64,000 bases of DNA from Verrucolacustris abundans. Lineage in GTDB: Bacteria > Verrucomicrobiota > Verrucomicrobiia > Methylacidiphilales > Verrucolacustridaceae. Under the pieces are notes generated by a model. That model was given only the letters and a program-made list of their open reading frames with translations, had not been told where the DNA came from and made no database searches. Below are positions 35,809 through 43,754 of the stretch, one piece after another; positions within the stretch are counted from its first letter, which is position 1; the number at the start of each line of letters is the position of its first letter. The stretch spans positions 1,736,001 through 1,800,000 of the forward strand of contig OZ239145.1 of the NCBI GenBank assembly GCA_965194535.1. The letters are read 5' to 3'. The position numbers and the translations under genes are program-made.

Positions 35809-37194
35809 ATGATTAAAAACGACACCACCCTCACCCCAAAAAGCCTCGAAGCCTCTGCCAAAAAAGTTTTCGAAGCCTCCGCCCCGAAAATCCTCTCCCT
35901 CCAAAAACGTTGGAAGGAGTCGGACGGCACCCCTGTCTTCACCATTGAAGGCAATTACACCTCGCGGGGCTGGACCGAGTGGACCGAAGGGTTCGTCTAC
36001 GGCTCCGCCATTCTCCAGTACGACGCCACTGGCGATGAATCGATGCTCCAAATCGGTCGAGAGGGAACGCTCCGCCGTATGGCCGCCCACGTGACCCACA
36101 TCGGGGTCCATGATCACGGCTTCAACAATGTCAGCACCTACGGAAACCTGCGCCGACTCCTCCGCGAAGGCCGACTCCCCTCCAACGATTGGGAGTCCCA
36201 CTTCTACGATCTCGCACTCAAAGCTAGCGGCGCCGTCCAAGCCTCCCGCTGGACTCAACTCACTCCCGAACTCGGTTACATCCGTTCGTTCAATGGGCCC
36301 CAGTCCCTCTTCTCCGACACTATCCGTTCGCTCCGTGCCCTCAGCCTTGCCCACGTGCTGGGTCACCACCTCATGGGGGAAAACGATGCGAAGATCAATC
36401 TTCTCCACCGATCCCTGCAGCACGCTGAGACCACCGCCCGTTACAATGTCTACTACGGCAAGGGCCGCGACACGTACGACGTTCCTGGTCGGGTCGTACA
36501 TGAATCGATCTTCAATGTTACGGACGGAGCCTACCGCTGCCCCTCCACCCAGCAGGGCTACTCCGCCTTCACCACCTGGACCCGCGGTCATGCCTGGGTT
36601 CTCTGTGGTTTTCCCGAGCAGTACGAGTTCCTCGAGCTTCTACCCGAATCCGAATTCAAGGATTTCGGAGGAAAACAGAAAATCCTCGACCGCTACCTCG
36701 AAGTCGCCCGCGTCACGGCCGACTTCTATCTGCGCGAAACCCCGACCGACGGCATTCCTTACTGGGATACCGGCGCACCCGGCCTCGTCCACTTGGGCGA
36801 CTACCTAAACCGCCCGGCGGAACCTTTTAACGAACACGAGCCTGTCGACAGCTCCGCCGCCGCCATATCGGCTCAAGGACTCCTCCGTCTCGCTAGGATT
36901 CTTGAAAAGAAGGGGGACAAAAAAGCCGCACAAACTTATCTCGCCGCCGGACTCACCACGGCACGAACTCTTTTCTCCGAACCGTATCTCTCCTCCGATC
37001 CCAAGCACGAAGGTCTGCTCCTTCACACCGTCTATCACCGCCCGAACGGATGGGATCACATTCCGAAAGGCCGTAAGGTTCCTTGTGGCGAAGCCGCCAT
37101 GTGGGGCGACTACCATCTCCGCGAACTGGCTCTTTACCTGCTCCGCCTTGCCGGCGGAAAACCGTACCTCACCTTCTTTGGAGAAAAACCATGA
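35809..37194 (+). CDS. GH88-like unsaturated glucuronyl hydrolase
   Basis: A 461-residue alpha/alpha-barrel enzyme. H-D-H-G-F at 101-105 and F-S-D-T-I-R-S-L at 168-175 match the positions of the two catalytic aspartates of GH88 (Asp102 and Asp170 here). R-G-H-A-W-V-L-C-G-F, V-D-S-S-A-A-A-I and A-M-W-G-D-Y-H-L-R-E-L are further GH88 features. It hydrolyses the unsaturated uronic acid left at the non-reducing end by polysaccharide lyases. No signal peptide is visible, so it probably acts in the cytoplasm on imported oligosaccharides. The ATG at 35809 follows the SDR stop by 4 bases; longer in-frame starts lie inside the SDR gene. It overlaps the cupin gene as ATGA. GH105 is a less likely relative. 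Confidence 0.88.
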   Translation: MIKNDTTLTPKSLEASAKKVFEASAPKILSLQKRWKESDGTPVFTIEGNYTSRGWTEWTEGFVYGSAILQYDATGDESMLQIGREGTLRRMAAHVTHIGVHDHGFNNVSTYGNLRRLLREGRLPSNDWESHFYDLALKASGAVQASRWTQLTPELGYIRSFNGPQSLFSDTIRSLRALSLAHVLGHHLMGENDAKINLLHRSLQHAETTARYNVYYGKGRDTYDVPGRVVHESIFNVTDGAYRCPSTQQGYSAFTTWTRGHAWVLCGFPEQYEFLELLPESEFKDFGGKQKILDRYLEVARVTADFYLRETPTDGIPYWDTGAPGLVHLGDYLNRPAEPFNEHEPVDSSAAAISAQGLLRLARILEKKGDKKAAQTYLAAGLTTARTLFSEPYLSSDPKHEGLLLHTVYHRPNGWDHIPKGRKVPCGEAAMWGDYHLRELALYLLRLAGGKPYLTFFGEKP

Positions 37195-37634
37195 CGATTG
37201 CCGATCTCAGCGAAATTCAGGGCCGCACTTACCCGGCCCGCCGCCGTACCCAGAATCTCGTGGGGGGCGTTTCCCCCGTGCAGGCAAAAAACTTTTCTAT
37301 GGGCAACGTCACCCTCGAACCCAAAGGTGGCCAAGTCCCTTGGCACAATCAGGAACAGGAAGAGGTTTACTTCATCGTCGAAGGTGAGGGTGAAATGTGT
37401 CTCGGTGAAGAACGCAAAGCCGTCCGAACGGGCCAAGCGGTCTTCATTCCCTCCAAAGTTTTTCACCAGCTGACCAATACCGGAGACAAGCCCATGCGAA
37501 TGATCTACGTATATGGCCCGGCTGGTGATGTCGCTCACTGGAAACAGGAGCTAGAAGGCACCCTTCCGAAAGCAGGCATCGATGTTCCGGCCCTTCCGGT
37601 CGGCGCCCAACCCCAATGCACAAAAAAACCCTGA
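37191..37634 (+). CDS. cupin protein, candidate KdgF (unsaturated uronate linearisation)
   Basis: A 147-residue single-domain cupin. Metal-ligand candidates are His52 in P-W-H-N-Q-E-Q-E-E-V-Y, the nearby Gln/Glu residues, and His92 in F-I-P-S-K-V-F-H-Q-L. In uronate pathways a small cupin of this kind, KdgF, converts 4,5-unsaturated monouronates to the linear keto form that is then reduced. The place directly after GH88 (ATGA overlap) and before KDPG aldolase and KDG-type kinase genes supports that role. The ligand pattern is not identical to the KdgF I remember, so the function is an inference from context; a sugar isomerase or regulatory cupin is possible. Confidence 0.8.
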   Translation: MTIADLSEIQGRTYPARRRTQNLVGGVSPVQAKNFSMGNVTLEPKGGQVPWHNQEQEEVYFIVEGEGEMCLGEERKAVRTGQAVFIPSKVFHQLTNTGDKPMRMIYVYGPAGDVAHWKQELEGTLPKAGIDVPALPVGAQPQCTKKP

Positions 37635-37662
37635 CCCCATCAAACTCAACCCAAAGGAAAAT

Positions 37663-38811
37663 ATGAAAGAACATAAAGTCGGAATTATCATGAACGGCGT
37701 CACCGGGCGCATGGGAACCAACCAGCACCTCATCCGCTCCATCGTGGCCATCCGCAAACAGGGCGGAGTGCAGATCAAACCCGGCGAAGTGATCATGCCC
37801 GATCCTATCCTCGTCGGCCGAAGCGAGGAGAAGCTCCGCACCCTCGGTGCGGCGCACGGCATCACCCGCGTCTCGACAGATCTCGACGCCACCCTCAAAG
37901 ATCCCGCTAACCAGATCTACTTTGATTCCACCCTCACAGGCCAACGCCCAATGGGTGTACGCAAGGCGATCGCAGCCAAGAAACACATCTATTGCGAAAA
38001 GCCTACTGCCACCACCTCTAAGGAAGCCCTCGCCCTAGCGAAGGAAGTTACTGCTGCCGGCCTTAAAAACGGCGTGGTGCAGGATAAATTGTGGCTCCCA
38101 GGACTCCTCAAACTTCGTTATCTAATCGACACCGGCTTCTTCGGAAAAATTCTCTCGGTCCGGGGAGAGTTCGGATACTGGGTATTCCCTGGAAAATTCG
38201 AAAAGCTGCAACGCCCCTCCTGGAACTACCGCAAGGAAGACGACGGCGGAATCATCGTCGACATGCTCTGCCATTGGCAGTACGTGATCCAAAATCTCTT
38301 CGGAGAAATCAAATCCCTCTCCTGCTTGGGAGCCACCCACCTGCCCGAGCGTTGGGACGAAAACGGCAAGCCGTACAAGTGCACGGCCGATGATTCAGCC
38401 TACGCAACCTTCGAACTGAAAAATGGGGTGATCTGCCACTTCAACTCCTCTTGGTGCGTCCGGGTGAAGCGGGATGATCTGCTGACCCTACAAGTCGACG
38501 GAACCGATGGTTCCGCGGTTGCAGGTCTTCGGAACTGCACGGTGCAAGACAACTCCGCCACCCCCCGCTGCCTATGGAACCCAGATCAGGACAGTCCAGT
38601 CGACTATAAGGACGGATGGATCACCCAACCTACGAATGCGGTCTTCGACAACGCATTCAAAGTGCAGTGGGAACTTTTCCTCCGGCATGTGGTACTCAAC
38701 GAACCGTTCCCTTGGTCACTCCTCGAGGGCGCGAAAGGCGTGCAATTGGCTGAACTCGGCCTGCAATCCTGGGCGGAACGGCGCTGGCTCGACGTCCCTA
38801 AGCTGGGATAA
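37663..38811 (+). CDS. Gfo/Idh/MocA-family oxidoreductase
   Basis: A 382-residue NAD(P)-dependent sugar oxidoreductase. The N-terminal Rossmann segment is G-I-I-M-N-G-V-T-G-R-M-G, followed by I-Y-C-E-K-P-T-A, the family's E-K-P motif with the catalytic lysine. A C-terminal alpha/beta dimerisation domain follows. It may oxidise or epimerise a sugar or uronate released from the polysaccharide; the substrate is unknown. The ATG at 37663 has AAAGGAA upstream. The gene lies 28 bases after the cupin and 11 bases before the aldolase, within one operon. It may handle a sugar of the repeat unit other than the uronic acid. Confidence 0.9.
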   Translation: MKEHKVGIIMNGVTGRMGTNQHLIRSIVAIRKQGGVQIKPGEVIMPDPILVGRSEEKLRTLGAAHGITRVSTDLDATLKDPANQIYFDSTLTGQRPMGVRKAIAAKKHIYCEKPTATTSKEALALAKEVTAAGLKNGVVQDKLWLPGLLKLRYLIDTGFFGKILSVRGEFGYWVFPGKFEKLQRPSWNYRKEDDGGIIVDMLCHWQYVIQNLFGEIKSLSCLGATHLPERWDENGKPYKCTADDSAYATFELKNGVICHFNSSWCVRVKRDDLLTLQVDGTDGSAVAGLRNCTVQDNSATPRCLWNPDQDSPVDYKDGWITQPTNAVFDNAFKVQWELFLRHVVLNEPFPWSLLEGAKGVQLAELGLQSWAERRWLDVPKLG

Positions 38812-38822
38812 GCTAGACGCGC

Positions 38823-39470
38823 ATGAGCGTTGACCTGACCCATCGTCTGCTCGAACGCCGACTCGTCCCCGTTGTGGTTATCGAAGACGCGGGGCGGGCC
38901 GTGGATCTGGCGCAAACGCTGCTCTCGGCCGGACTGGGAGTTATCGAGATCACTTTCCGGACGGCCGCCGCCGAGGAATCGATCCGCCGAATCGCGAAGG
39001 AATGCCCTAAGATGCTTGTGGGAGCGGGTACTCTGCTCGATTCGGATCAGGTCAAGAAGGCGGTCGACGCCGGAGCCCAGTTCGGCTTGGCCCCAGGTCT
39101 GGATGAGAAAGTCATTCACGCCGCACAAAAAGAAAAACTGACCTTTGTTCCCGGAGTCGTCACTCCCAGCGAGATTCAGAAAGGTCTTTCGCTGGGTTGC
39201 CCCATTCAAAAGTTTTTCCCTGCCGAACAGGCGGGTGGAGCCAATTATCTCAAAGCCCTCGAAGGCCCCTACGGCCACACCGGTGTCCGCTTTATTCCGA
39301 CAGGCGGGTTACAGGCCAACAACGTGGGTCCTTACTTGGCCTTGAAATCGGTCGCCGCTCTTGGCGGATCCTGGTTTGTGGACAAGAAGTACATTCAGGG
39401 AGCAGAATGGGATACGATCGGTCGCCTGACTAAGGAAGCAATCCAACTCACCACAGGAGCCAAATCATGA
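38823..39470 (+). CDS. eda: KDPG/KHG aldolase
   Basis: A 215-residue class I aldolase that splits 2-keto-3-deoxy-6-phosphogluconate into pyruvate and glyceraldehyde-3-phosphate. Glu42 and Arg46 in I-E-I-T-F-R-T and the Schiff-base Lys130 in P-I-Q-K-F-F-P-A-E have the same mutual spacing (4 and 88) as Glu45, Arg49 and Lys133 of E. coli Eda, from memory. G-A-G-T-L-L and F-I-P-T-G-G-L are also typical. It overlaps the next gene as ATGA, so aldolase and kinase are translationally coupled. This gene fixes the operon's end point as the Entner-Doudoroff lower branch. Confidence 0.95.
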   Translation: MSVDLTHRLLERRLVPVVVIEDAGRAVDLAQTLLSAGLGVIEITFRTAAAEESIRRIAKECPKMLVGAGTLLDSDQVKKAVDAGAQFGLAPGLDEKVIHAAQKEKLTFVPGVVTPSEIQKGLSLGCPIQKFFPAEQAGGANYLKALEGPYGHTGVRFIPTGGLQANNVGPYLALKSVAALGGSWFVDKKYIQGAEWDTIGRLTKEAIQLTTGAKS

Positions 39471-40567
39471 GTCTTTTTAATCTGAAACCTGCCGAATCCT
39501 GCCGCTTCGATGAAATCTCCATGGGTGAAGTCATGCTTCGCTTAGATCCCGGCGAGGGCAGAATCCGCACCGCCCGATCGTTCCGTGCTTGGGAAGGAGG
39601 CGGCGAATATAACGTCGCACGTGGACTACGTCGCTGCTTCGGACTTCGCACCGCCCTTCTAAGCGCCTTTGCCGATAATGAAGTGGGACGCCTAGTGGAA
39701 GATTTCATTCTCCAAGGAGGAGTCGATACCACTCTTCTGAAGTGGACCGCCTATGACGGGATCGGTCGAACCGTGCGCAACGGCCTGAACTTTACCGAGC
39801 GAGGCTTCGGGGTCCGCGGTGCAGTCGGATGTTCGGATCGTGGCCACACCGCCGCATCCCAATTGAAGCCGGGCGATTTTGATTGGGATCAAATTTTTGG
39901 AAAACAAGGCGCCCGCTGGTTTCATACAGGCGGAATTTTCGCAGCTCTCAGCGAAAGCACGGCCGATCTGGTTGTCGAAGCAACAACCGCCGCTCGGAAA
40001 TACGGTGTGATCGTCTCTTATGACTTGAATTACCGACCCTCCCTTTGGAAGGGCATCGGCGGCCAGAAAAAGGCCCAGGAAGTGAACGCGAAGATCGCCA
40101 AGAATGTGGATGTAATGATCGGAAACGAGGAAGACTTCACCGCCTGTCTTGGACTCCATGTCGAAGGAGCGGACACAAATCTGACCACACTGGAAAAAGA
40201 CAGTTTCCAAAAGATGATCCAGCAGGCCGCCAAGGAGTATCCGAATTTTAAGGCCATCGCCACAACCCTGCGGGCGGTGAAATCTGCCACCGTCAATGAT
40301 TGGAGCGCCATTCTCTGGGCAGGCGGTAAATTTTACGAATCGAAGCATCGCCCGAATCTGGAAATCATGGATCGGGTCGGGGGCGGAGACAGCTTTGCCT
40401 CCGGTCTCATTTACGGATTTTTAAAATTCGGGGACCCCCAGAAAGCTGTCGAATATGGCGCAGCTCACGGAGCTTTGGCCATGACGACACCCGGCGATAC
40501 GTCGATGGCCTCCCTCTCCGAAGTGGAAAAGCTTGTCGGTGGCGGCGGGGCACGGGTCGAGCGCTGA
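39467..40567 (+). CDS. PfkB-family sugar kinase, probable KDG kinase
   Basis: A 366-residue ribokinase-type kinase. N-terminal G-E-V-M-L-R-L-D-P-G and W-E-G-G-G-E-Y-N-V-A form the substrate side; D-R-V-G-G-G-D-S-F-A-S-G near 303-314 is the anion hole with the catalytic Asp. Directly after eda with an ATGA overlap, the best substrate is 2-keto-3-deoxygluconate, giving KDPG. The N-terminal residues also resemble KDG kinases. An insertion near 120-130 (A-V-G-C-S-D-R-G-H-T) was noted but is not interpreted. Followed by the transporter gene after 10 bases. Confidence 0.9.
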   Translation: MSLFNLKPAESCRFDEISMGEVMLRLDPGEGRIRTARSFRAWEGGGEYNVARGLRRCFGLRTALLSAFADNEVGRLVEDFILQGGVDTTLLKWTAYDGIGRTVRNGLNFTERGFGVRGAVGCSDRGHTAASQLKPGDFDWDQIFGKQGARWFHTGGIFAALSESTADLVVEATTAARKYGVIVSYDLNYRPSLWKGIGGQKKAQEVNAKIAKNVDVMIGNEEDFTACLGLHVEGADTNLTTLEKDSFQKMIQQAAKEYPNFKAIATTLRAVKSATVNDWSAILWAGGKFYESKHRPNLEIMDRVGGGDSFASGLIYGFLKFGDPQKAVEYGAAHGALAMTTPGDTSMASLSEVEKLVGGGGARVER

Positions 40568-40577
40568 TCTTTTTTTG

Positions 40578-41957
40578 ATGAGTCACGCCTCCTCCCCGAG
40601 CAAGCCTGCAAAACCCATAGCAAAAGTTTTCACGGTCGGAACTCTCACATATACCGCTTTGGGTCTTGCGACCCTGACCTTCTGGCTTCTTTGGGGTGAC
40701 GTGGCCTGGTCTTTACGCGACCGCTCCGTTCCGAGCGTCATGCAGCTTCTTTTCCAGAAGTTTGGTGCGTCCAACTTTGTTTCCAGCCTCCTGATCTCGA
40801 CTCTTCCGTACGCGATGATTCTACTGATCGGTCCGATTATTAGTTATCGAAGTGATCGGCATCGCAGTCGATGGGGCAGACGAGTTCCCTTTTTAGCCAT
40901 TCACATTCCTTTTGTCGTCCTCTCCATGATCGCAGTCGCCTTCAGCCCACAGCTCGGCGATCTTCTTCATCAAGGATTGGGGCAATACTCCCCTAGCCTT
41001 TCCACATGCACCCTGATCATTATTGGAATGGGTTGGGGCGTATTCGAGCTGGCGACGGTGGTCGCGAATGCAGTCTTCTACGGCCTCATTAATGACGTGG
41101 TTCCAAGTTCACTGCTCGGAAGATTCTACGGGGTTTTCCGTGCAATCAGCCTGATTGCCAGTATTCTCTTTAACTACTATATCTTCGGGAAAGCGGAGCA
41201 ACATTTCCCCCTCGTCTTTCTCGGAATCGGTCTCGTCTATGGCCTCAGCTTCACAATGATGTGCCTCAAGGTAAAGGAGGGAGAATATCCACCCCCTCCT
41301 CAACCCAAGGAGGGTGCCGGGAATTTCTTTGTCGCTGCCCGTACCTACTTCCACGAATGCTTCAGCAAGCCATACTACCTTTGGGTGTTCGCCTCGATCT
41401 CTCTTCCTTGGATCGCCTTTATCGGCGTGAACCACTTCAGCGTCTACTTCGCCAAAAGTCTGGCGATGGATATGGGATTCTACGGCAAATGTTTGGCCCT
41501 GACTTACGGTTGCTCATTGGTTCTCTCCTATCCCCTCGGAATGTTGGCCGATAAATTTCACCCCCTCCGCACATCCCTCATCGTAATTTCACTTTATGCA
41601 CTGGTTACAGCAGCAGGAGCGATCTTCTCGACCAATGCGTCAATCTTTTCTGTTTTTTTCATCCTTCACGGGGTTCTTTCAGGTGCTTGGTTCACCAGCT
41701 CCGCATCCCTCCCCCTCCGAATGTTCCCAAAGGAGAACTTCTCCCAGTTTTACTCCGCTCTGAACATGTTCATTGGACTGGGAATCATGACCTTTGGCCC
41801 GATCGTCGGACACCTGATCGATTTCACTCAAAAGTTCTATCGCCTTACCTTCATCGCCTCATCCACTCTGGCCTTTCTCGCCGTCATTCTCGGACTCGTT
41901 GTTCACGCCAAATTTATGAAGTTGGGCGGCCCCAAACAGTACGTTCCTCCTGCCTAA
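40578..41957 (+). CDS. MFS transporter of the GPH (glycoside-pentoside-hexuronide) type
   Basis: A 459-residue inner-membrane protein with about 11-12 hydrophobic segments. The cytoplasmic loop R-S-D-R-H-R-S-R-W-G-R-R-V-P-F-L is the conserved GPH/MFS motif. It closes the uronate operon, so it probably imports the unsaturated oligosaccharides or uronates made outside by the lyases. The ATG at 40578 is 10 bases after the kinase stop; an in-frame start at 40533 lies inside the kinase gene. Its stop is only 3 bases from the stop of the convergent vWA gene, with no terminator hairpin between. Confidence 0.92.
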   Translation: MSHASSPSKPAKPIAKVFTVGTLTYTALGLATLTFWLLWGDVAWSLRDRSVPSVMQLLFQKFGASNFVSSLLISTLPYAMILLIGPIISYRSDRHRSRWGRRVPFLAIHIPFVVLSMIAVAFSPQLGDLLHQGLGQYSPSLSTCTLIIIGMGWGVFELATVVANAVFYGLINDVVPSSLLGRFYGVFRAISLIASILFNYYIFGKAEQHFPLVFLGIGLVYGLSFTMMCLKVKEGEYPPPPQPKEGAGNFFVAARTYFHECFSKPYYLWVFASISLPWIAFIGVNHFSVYFAKSLAMDMGFYGKCLALTYGCSLVLSYPLGMLADKFHPLRTSLIVISLYALVTAAGAIFSTNASIFSVFFILHGVLSGAWFTSSASLPLRMFPKENFSQFYSALNMFIGLGIMTFGPIVGHLIDFTQKFYRLTFIASSTLAFLAVILGLVVHAKFMKLGGPKQYVPPA

Positions 41958-41960
41958 GCA

Positions 41961-43091
41961 CTACCTTTCCAGTTTCGTCTGTACGATCTTTCCATTCACT
42001 TGCTTGATCCAATCCCCCGCTTTTCCCAAACCACGAGTCGAGTGAATGATCACTTCCATTTTATTGTCTAAAACAAGCTTAGCTGCCTCCTCGGCTGCAG
42101 GACCAACAACGGGATCTCCAAAATCCGCAAACCAGTAAATAGCTTCAACCTTTCTGCGAGCAAATTGATCAAACGCTAACCCAGCTGCATGGGAATCAGC
42201 AAAGCTGGTCACCATCCAGGTATTCCCCCTTCTTGCTAACTTGTCGTAAAGATCAGGGTAATCCTTTCGGAATCCACCATAATTGATAGTTCCACGTATG
42301 GTTGGTGAATCAGATGCCTCCGCACTGTTGAACTTCACAACCTGTGGCTTGGGCATGCTCTTAGGTCCAATAAACTTTGTTTTATTCTCTTTCGCTGTTT
42401 TTTGCTGCTGCTCGTTGATCTCGGTCCAGTTTTTTAAGGCCGTGTTCCAATCCTCTAAGCCACATCCATTCATAAAAACAACATCCGCATCTGGAAATTT
42501 CTTAAAAATCTCCTCCATGACTGCAGGGATATAGGACTGCATCGAGCCAGAAATATCCACCAAAACTCCCAGTTTCTTAGCCTGTACCTCTACCCCAAAC
42601 AGTTTCATCCCCGACCTACCCGTCCCTTTTCCCGTCCCCGTGCCTGTTCCCGTCCCCGTGCCCGTTCCTCCAACACTTCCAGTCAGAGACGTTTTCATAT
42701 CCTTCGGAATTGCGGGTGCCCAACTTGCTCCCCCTGGAACAGTCATCATTTCGAGAGGAGGAGCCGACTCCTCTGCCGCAGGCGCTTCATCCATCAGGTT
42801 GGGATCTGCACTCCTCTCCTCCTGAACCATCTCTTCTTCTGGCGGGGCAGGAGGAGTCTGAGCCGTCTCACTTGGCAAACTCTCTGCTGAAAAAGGCACT
42901 CCCCCGACACGCCCTTTGAAAAGAGTCACCCCTCCGAATCCGATCAAGAGAAGCACATGCACCGCGAGTGAAAAAAGAAAGACGATCACAATCGTCTTCT
43001 TGAAGAATGCCTTCCAATCCGTTTTGCCTCCGAAGCGGCCGCTTCCATCCCTCCTGTTTGGCTTCACAGGCGGATAAACAGGAGCACTCAT
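41961..43091 (-). CDS. membrane-anchored von Willebrand A-like protein
   Basis: A 376-residue protein. One transmembrane helix at about 33-57 follows a basic N-terminus, so the bulk is periplasmic. A Pro/Glu-rich linker (70-115) and a Gly-Thr repeat (about 142-158) lead to K-K-L-G-V-L-V-D-I-S-G-S-M (172-184), a metal-ion-dependent adhesion site D-x-S-G-S with Asp179. The remainder looks like a divergent vWA fold ending near E-V-I-I-H-S-T-R-G. Such proteins are common in Verrucomicrobiota and Planctomycetota; the function is unknown. The layout of one TM plus a Pro-rich linker recalls TonB/ExbD-type proteins, but no TonB domain is seen. It follows a DUF4230 gene in the same orientation. Confidence 0.82.
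   Translation of the reverse strand: MSAPVYPPVKPNRRDGSGRFGGKTDWKAFFKKTIVIVFLFSLAVHVLLLIGFGGVTLFKGRVGGVPFSAESLPSETAQTPPAPPEEEMVQEERSADPNLMDEAPAAEESAPPLEMMTVPGGASWAPAIPKDMKTSLTGSVGGTGTGTGTGTGTGKGTGRSGMKLFGVEVQAKKLGVLVDISGSMQSYIPAVMEEIFKKFPDADVVFMNGCGLEDWNTALKNWTEINEQQQKTAKENKTKFIGPKSMPKPQVVKFNSAEASDSPTIRGTINYGGFRKDYPDLYDKLARRGNTWMVTSFADSHAAGLAFDQFARRKVEAIYWFADFGDPVVGPAAEEAAKLVLDNKMEVIIHSTRGLGKAGDWIKQVNGKIVQTKLER
42631..42666. repeat. 18-base tandem repeat inside the vWA gene
   Basis: Two adjacent 18-base units (42631-42648 and 42649-42666) differ by one base and encode part of the Gly-Thr linker. The copy number could vary by slippage and change linker length in 6-residue steps. Confidence 0.75.
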
Positions 43092-43109
43092 GATAGGATA
43101 TTATGCCGA

Positions 43110-43754
43110 CTACGGTTTTAGGTAGTCCAGTTGCAATCGAATCTTCTTCGCCCGAGCCAAATCAACTAGCCGACTTCCCGCCACCTCTTTCGCCTCCTCC
43201 AATAAAGGCCCTTTCTCCCCCTGCCTCCTAGCCTCCCCCGCCAAGGCCGTAAGGGCTTTGGATCGATCCTCATTTGTAACTTTATTCCACCATCCATCCT
43301 CGTCCCGGTAGGAGACATCTCCCACAGGACTCGTAGCCAGGATTTCTGGTGCAGGAAGATGCGCGGTTGCCTCACCCTGCCCCGGTCCCATTTCAACCCA
43401 AACCGCTTTCCGCAGATCAAACCCCGCCTTCACCTCATACGTTTGAGTTAGACGAATTACCTTCCGACTCCCCAACCATCGATGTTCCCAATCATAACCC
43501 ACTTCGATTTTTTTTGCCGCGACAATGACCTCGCTACGCGCCGAGGTCTGGCCCCATACCACTTTCGTCCCCTCCCGAACCTCCGGCCGAACATGAAGTA
43601 GATCCACAAAGACTTCGGCCACTCCCTCCCGAACCCCAGAAGCAGTCCGAGACGCTATCTTATAGGGCAGATCCAAACACCCCCGCACCCCGATTCCCAA
43701 TAAAATGACGATCCCCAGGAATAACGCTGCCGGCCCCCAACCTCCGCGTTTCAA
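43110..43754 (-). CDS. DUF4230-like membrane-anchored protein
   Basis: A 214-residue protein with one N-terminal hydrophobic segment (about 7-25), so it is likely anchored with its body outside the cytoplasm. The body resembles DUF4230: charged strands such as V-I-V-A-A-K-K-I-E-V-G-Y and Q-T-Y-E-V-K-A-G-F-D-L, then a helical C-terminal part with E-A-R-R-Q-G-E. The function of the family is unknown. The start is read as TTG at 43754, directly adjoining the ilvD stop with GAGGGG upstream, so it is probably co-transcribed with ilvD. It ends 18 bases before the vWA gene. Confidence 0.75.
   Translation of the reverse strand: MKRGGWGPAALFLGIVILLGIGVRGCLDLPYKIASRTASGVREGVAEVFVDLLHVRPEVREGTKVVWGQTSARSEVIVAAKKIEVGYDWEHRWLGSRKVIRLTQTYEVKAGFDLRKAVWVEMGPGQGEATAHLPAPEILATSPVGDVSYRDEDGWWNKVTNEDRSKALTALAGEARRQGEKGPLLEEAKEVAGSRLVDLARAKKIRLQLDYLKP

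Noticed and set aside
35764..36591. A 275-codon minus-strand frame opposite the GH88-like gene.
   Set aside because: It is a shadow of the GH88 coding strand, Gly/Val-rich with no motif or ribosome binding site.
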